From Prorocentrum cordatum (Eukaryota; Sar; Dinophyceae; Prorocentrales; Prorocentraceae), in NCBI GenBank assembly GCA_963575745.1, contig CAUYUJ010016070.1, positions 21,001 through 85,000 of the forward strand: 64,000 nt of DNA. Direction: 5' to 3'. Shown here piece by piece: positions 62,385-64,000 of this stretch. The position numbers and the translations under genes are program-made. The first letter of the stretch is position 1; every line of letters begins with the position of its first letter. Below the pieces are notes generated by a model. It searched no databases and was not told where the DNA came from. It was given only the letters and a program-made list of their open reading frames with translations.

Positions 62385-63190
62385 CGACGGACCCATCCCT
62401 ATGCAGCCATGTGGAGCGCTGGGCGCGAGCCTCTCTTCATACACTGCGCCGCGGGGCAATGCGGGAAGATGGCTGGTGCGGAGCACGCGTGCACGGGTGT
62501 GCTGAGTTCCTGAATTCTTTGTAGGGCGCGATCCGCGTGAAGGGTGTGCCGAATAATTTGGATACCCTCGCGCGAACGCCCCCATGAAGGCCACAGGTGG
62601 ACCACCTCCAGGCACGACCCGTGCGCGAGATGGGCGGGGGTACGCCATGCGAAACTGCTCATTGGTGACATGAGTGGAGCTCCTTCTGGGGCATGGTTCG
62701 CGTGACGGGTCTGTCGACATGGGCGGGGGAGTGTTGTGCGAACCTTGTCTTTGGGGCTTTATGTGGCGCTCCTTGTGGGCACGATCCGCGTGTTGGGGTG
62801 TGCCGCAATGGCCGGGGGGGGCGCAAAGCGAACTTTGCCTTTGGGGCCGTGGGTGGAGATCCCTGCGGGCCACGATCCGTGTGCGAGGTATACCGAAGTA
62901 GACGGGAGGACGGGATGCGAACCTTGTGTCCAGGGCCGTCCGTGGAACCCTTTGCGGGCCACGATCCGTCTGAGAGGTGTGCCGAAGTGAGCGGGGCGAC
63001 GTTATGAAGGCTTACTCTGGTGCTGCACATGCAGCTATGCCACGATCCGCGTGAGGGGCTTGCCACTCTGCGAACCTTGTCTCTGGTAGGTGGAGCTCCC
63101 TGTGGGGCCGATCCCTGTGAGGGGTTTACGCTGGCCAAGCCTGTCTCTCGGGCCGCAGGTGGAGCTCCCTGAGGGCACGACCTGTGCGAC
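62385..63190 (+). repeat. Diverged satellite of about 86 bp
   Basis: Units contain GCGAACCTTGTCTTTGGGGC, GTGGAGCTCCCTGTGGG, ACGATCCGCGTGAGGGGTGT and GCCGAAGTGGGCGGGG variants, at about 75-95-bp spacing. The frames through it have no conserved phase. Confidence 0.75.
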
Positions 63191-63227
63191 AATCGACGTC
63201 CTCACTTTTTATTACAGCTGGAGCTTG

Positions 63228-63267
63228 CTAGAACCTGAGCGCGCGCGAAGCGCGCGCGTGGTTCTAG
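63228..63267. repeat. 40-bp foldback with alternating GC core
   Basis: CTAGAACC at the left pairs with GGTTCTAG at the right, enclosing GCGCGCGC..GAA..GCGCGCGC. The core could form a hairpin or left-handed DNA. Confidence 0.6.
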
Positions 63268-63416
63268 TTTGAGCAGAGCCAGATCGAGCTGAACGAGCAC
63301 ATGCGATATCGCGGCTCGACTGCTCTGCGTACCCTGGAGGGCGTGTGCACAGTGCTCTGCCCTCCTGGGCCGCTGCCCTGTCTTGGAGGGGTTGTTTCAA
63401 TTGGTTCAGGCGATCT

Positions 63417-63500
63417 GTCCTCCTCCTCCTCCTCCCTCCTCCTCCTCCTCCTCCTCCTCCTCCCCCTCCTCCTCCTCCTCCTCTTCCACCTCCTCGTCAT
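63417..63500. repeat. TCC microsatellite
   Basis: TCC tract with one CCC variant. Confidence 0.95.
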
Positions 63501-64000
63501 CTACATGTTTGGGGGCTGCCTATGTGGGAACCTTTCGTTGTTAAGTCTCACCGACGGGCGACATGTTCTTGAAGCTGCCATTCTGGCAAGAGGTCACGAC
63601 GTCGGGTGTTTGGGTCTTCCTCCCGTCCTCCGCCTCGTCCTCGACATCCTTCTCGTCCGTTTCCTGTACTTTTTTCTGGTTCTCCTCCCCCACCCTATTC
63701 CTCGTCCCCTTCTGCCACCCAGTCCCCTTTTCCTCTCCTCGCGCTCGCCTGCTCCTCTTCTTCCATCAAGTTCTTCTTTCTTTATCCTCCTGCACATCAT
63801 CGTCCCGTCATCACTCACTTCTGGCATCTCCTGCACACTCTCCTCGTATGCCAGTTCGTGTTCCTACACATCGTGTCGTCGTGTTCTCCCCCTCTTCCTT
63901 CTCTTCTGTGTCTCCGGTCCAGTCCCCCGCGCTCCGCTCCCTTTCCCTTCCCCCCTCCCCCTCGTCAGAGAGTGTGGGGGTTTACGGGAGATGATGACGA
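63501..64000. other. Pyrimidine-rich sequence, no recognised gene
   Basis: The plus frame 63563-63994 is open but Ser/Phe/Pro-rich, as expected of TC-rich DNA. Nothing recognised. Confidence 0.3.

Overview
The window looks like nuclear DNA of a dinoflagellate. The evidence is sequence-based: a relict dinoflagellate spliced leader (CCATTTTGGCTCAAG) just upstream of the one clear gene, that gene being intronless over 2.5 kb, a high G+C content, and very abundant micro- and minisatellites and degraded retroelements. The G+C level would fit a Prorocentrum-type genome better than Symbiodiniaceae, but that is only an inference. Gene density is very low: one well supported protein gene in 64 kb, one single-motif RCC1-like fragment, a decayed LINE and a probable non-autonomous LTR element. 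I see no rRNA, tRNA, snRNA or CRISPR array.

Layout. 0-5 kb: dispersed repeats and TCC/ATC/GGA microsatellites. 5.2-10.9 kb, minus strand: a decayed non-LTR retrotransposon in the order RanBP2-type zinc finger/coiled-coil ORF1, endonuclease, reverse transcriptase, zinc knuckle, RNase H, broken by frameshifts, stops and nested insertions. 11-18.2 kb: kilobases of trinucleotide tracts (GGA, GAC, GAT, then ATC) carrying small inverted-repeat (MITE-like) elements. 18.4-20.5 kb: dispersed repeats and two more foldback elements. 21.15-23.5 kb: a pair of roughly 310-bp direct repeats bounding 1.7 kb, probably a non-autonomous LTR element. 23.85-25.7 kb: CAGCCT minisatellite plus a 73-bp tandem repeat. 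26.8-29.7 kb: trinucleotide tracts. 29.8-30.95 kb: a satellite of about 158 bp. 31-34.3 kb: G+C-rich DNA with an RCC1-like fragment. 34.6-36.96 kb: 73-bp and 77-bp satellites. 37-44.6 kb: microsatellites and degenerate repeats. 45.3-48.0 kb: protein kinase gene with a relict spliced leader in front and a MITE supplying its stop codon. 48-52 kb: MITEs and short repeats. 52.2-63.2 kb: satellites of about 89, 101, 9, 62, 76, 420 and 86 bp.

The most informative biology lies around the kinase. Head-to-head relict spliced leaders, with a double leader on the gene side, suggest repeated reinsertion of processed mRNA, and a four-copy inverted-repeat element forms the gene's stop codon and immediate 3' sequence. 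Several MITE-like families are visible, one copy with a perfect 8-bp target duplication and one inserted in a GAT microsatellite. Many long open frames in the window are by-products of stop-free short repeats and are not annotated as genes.
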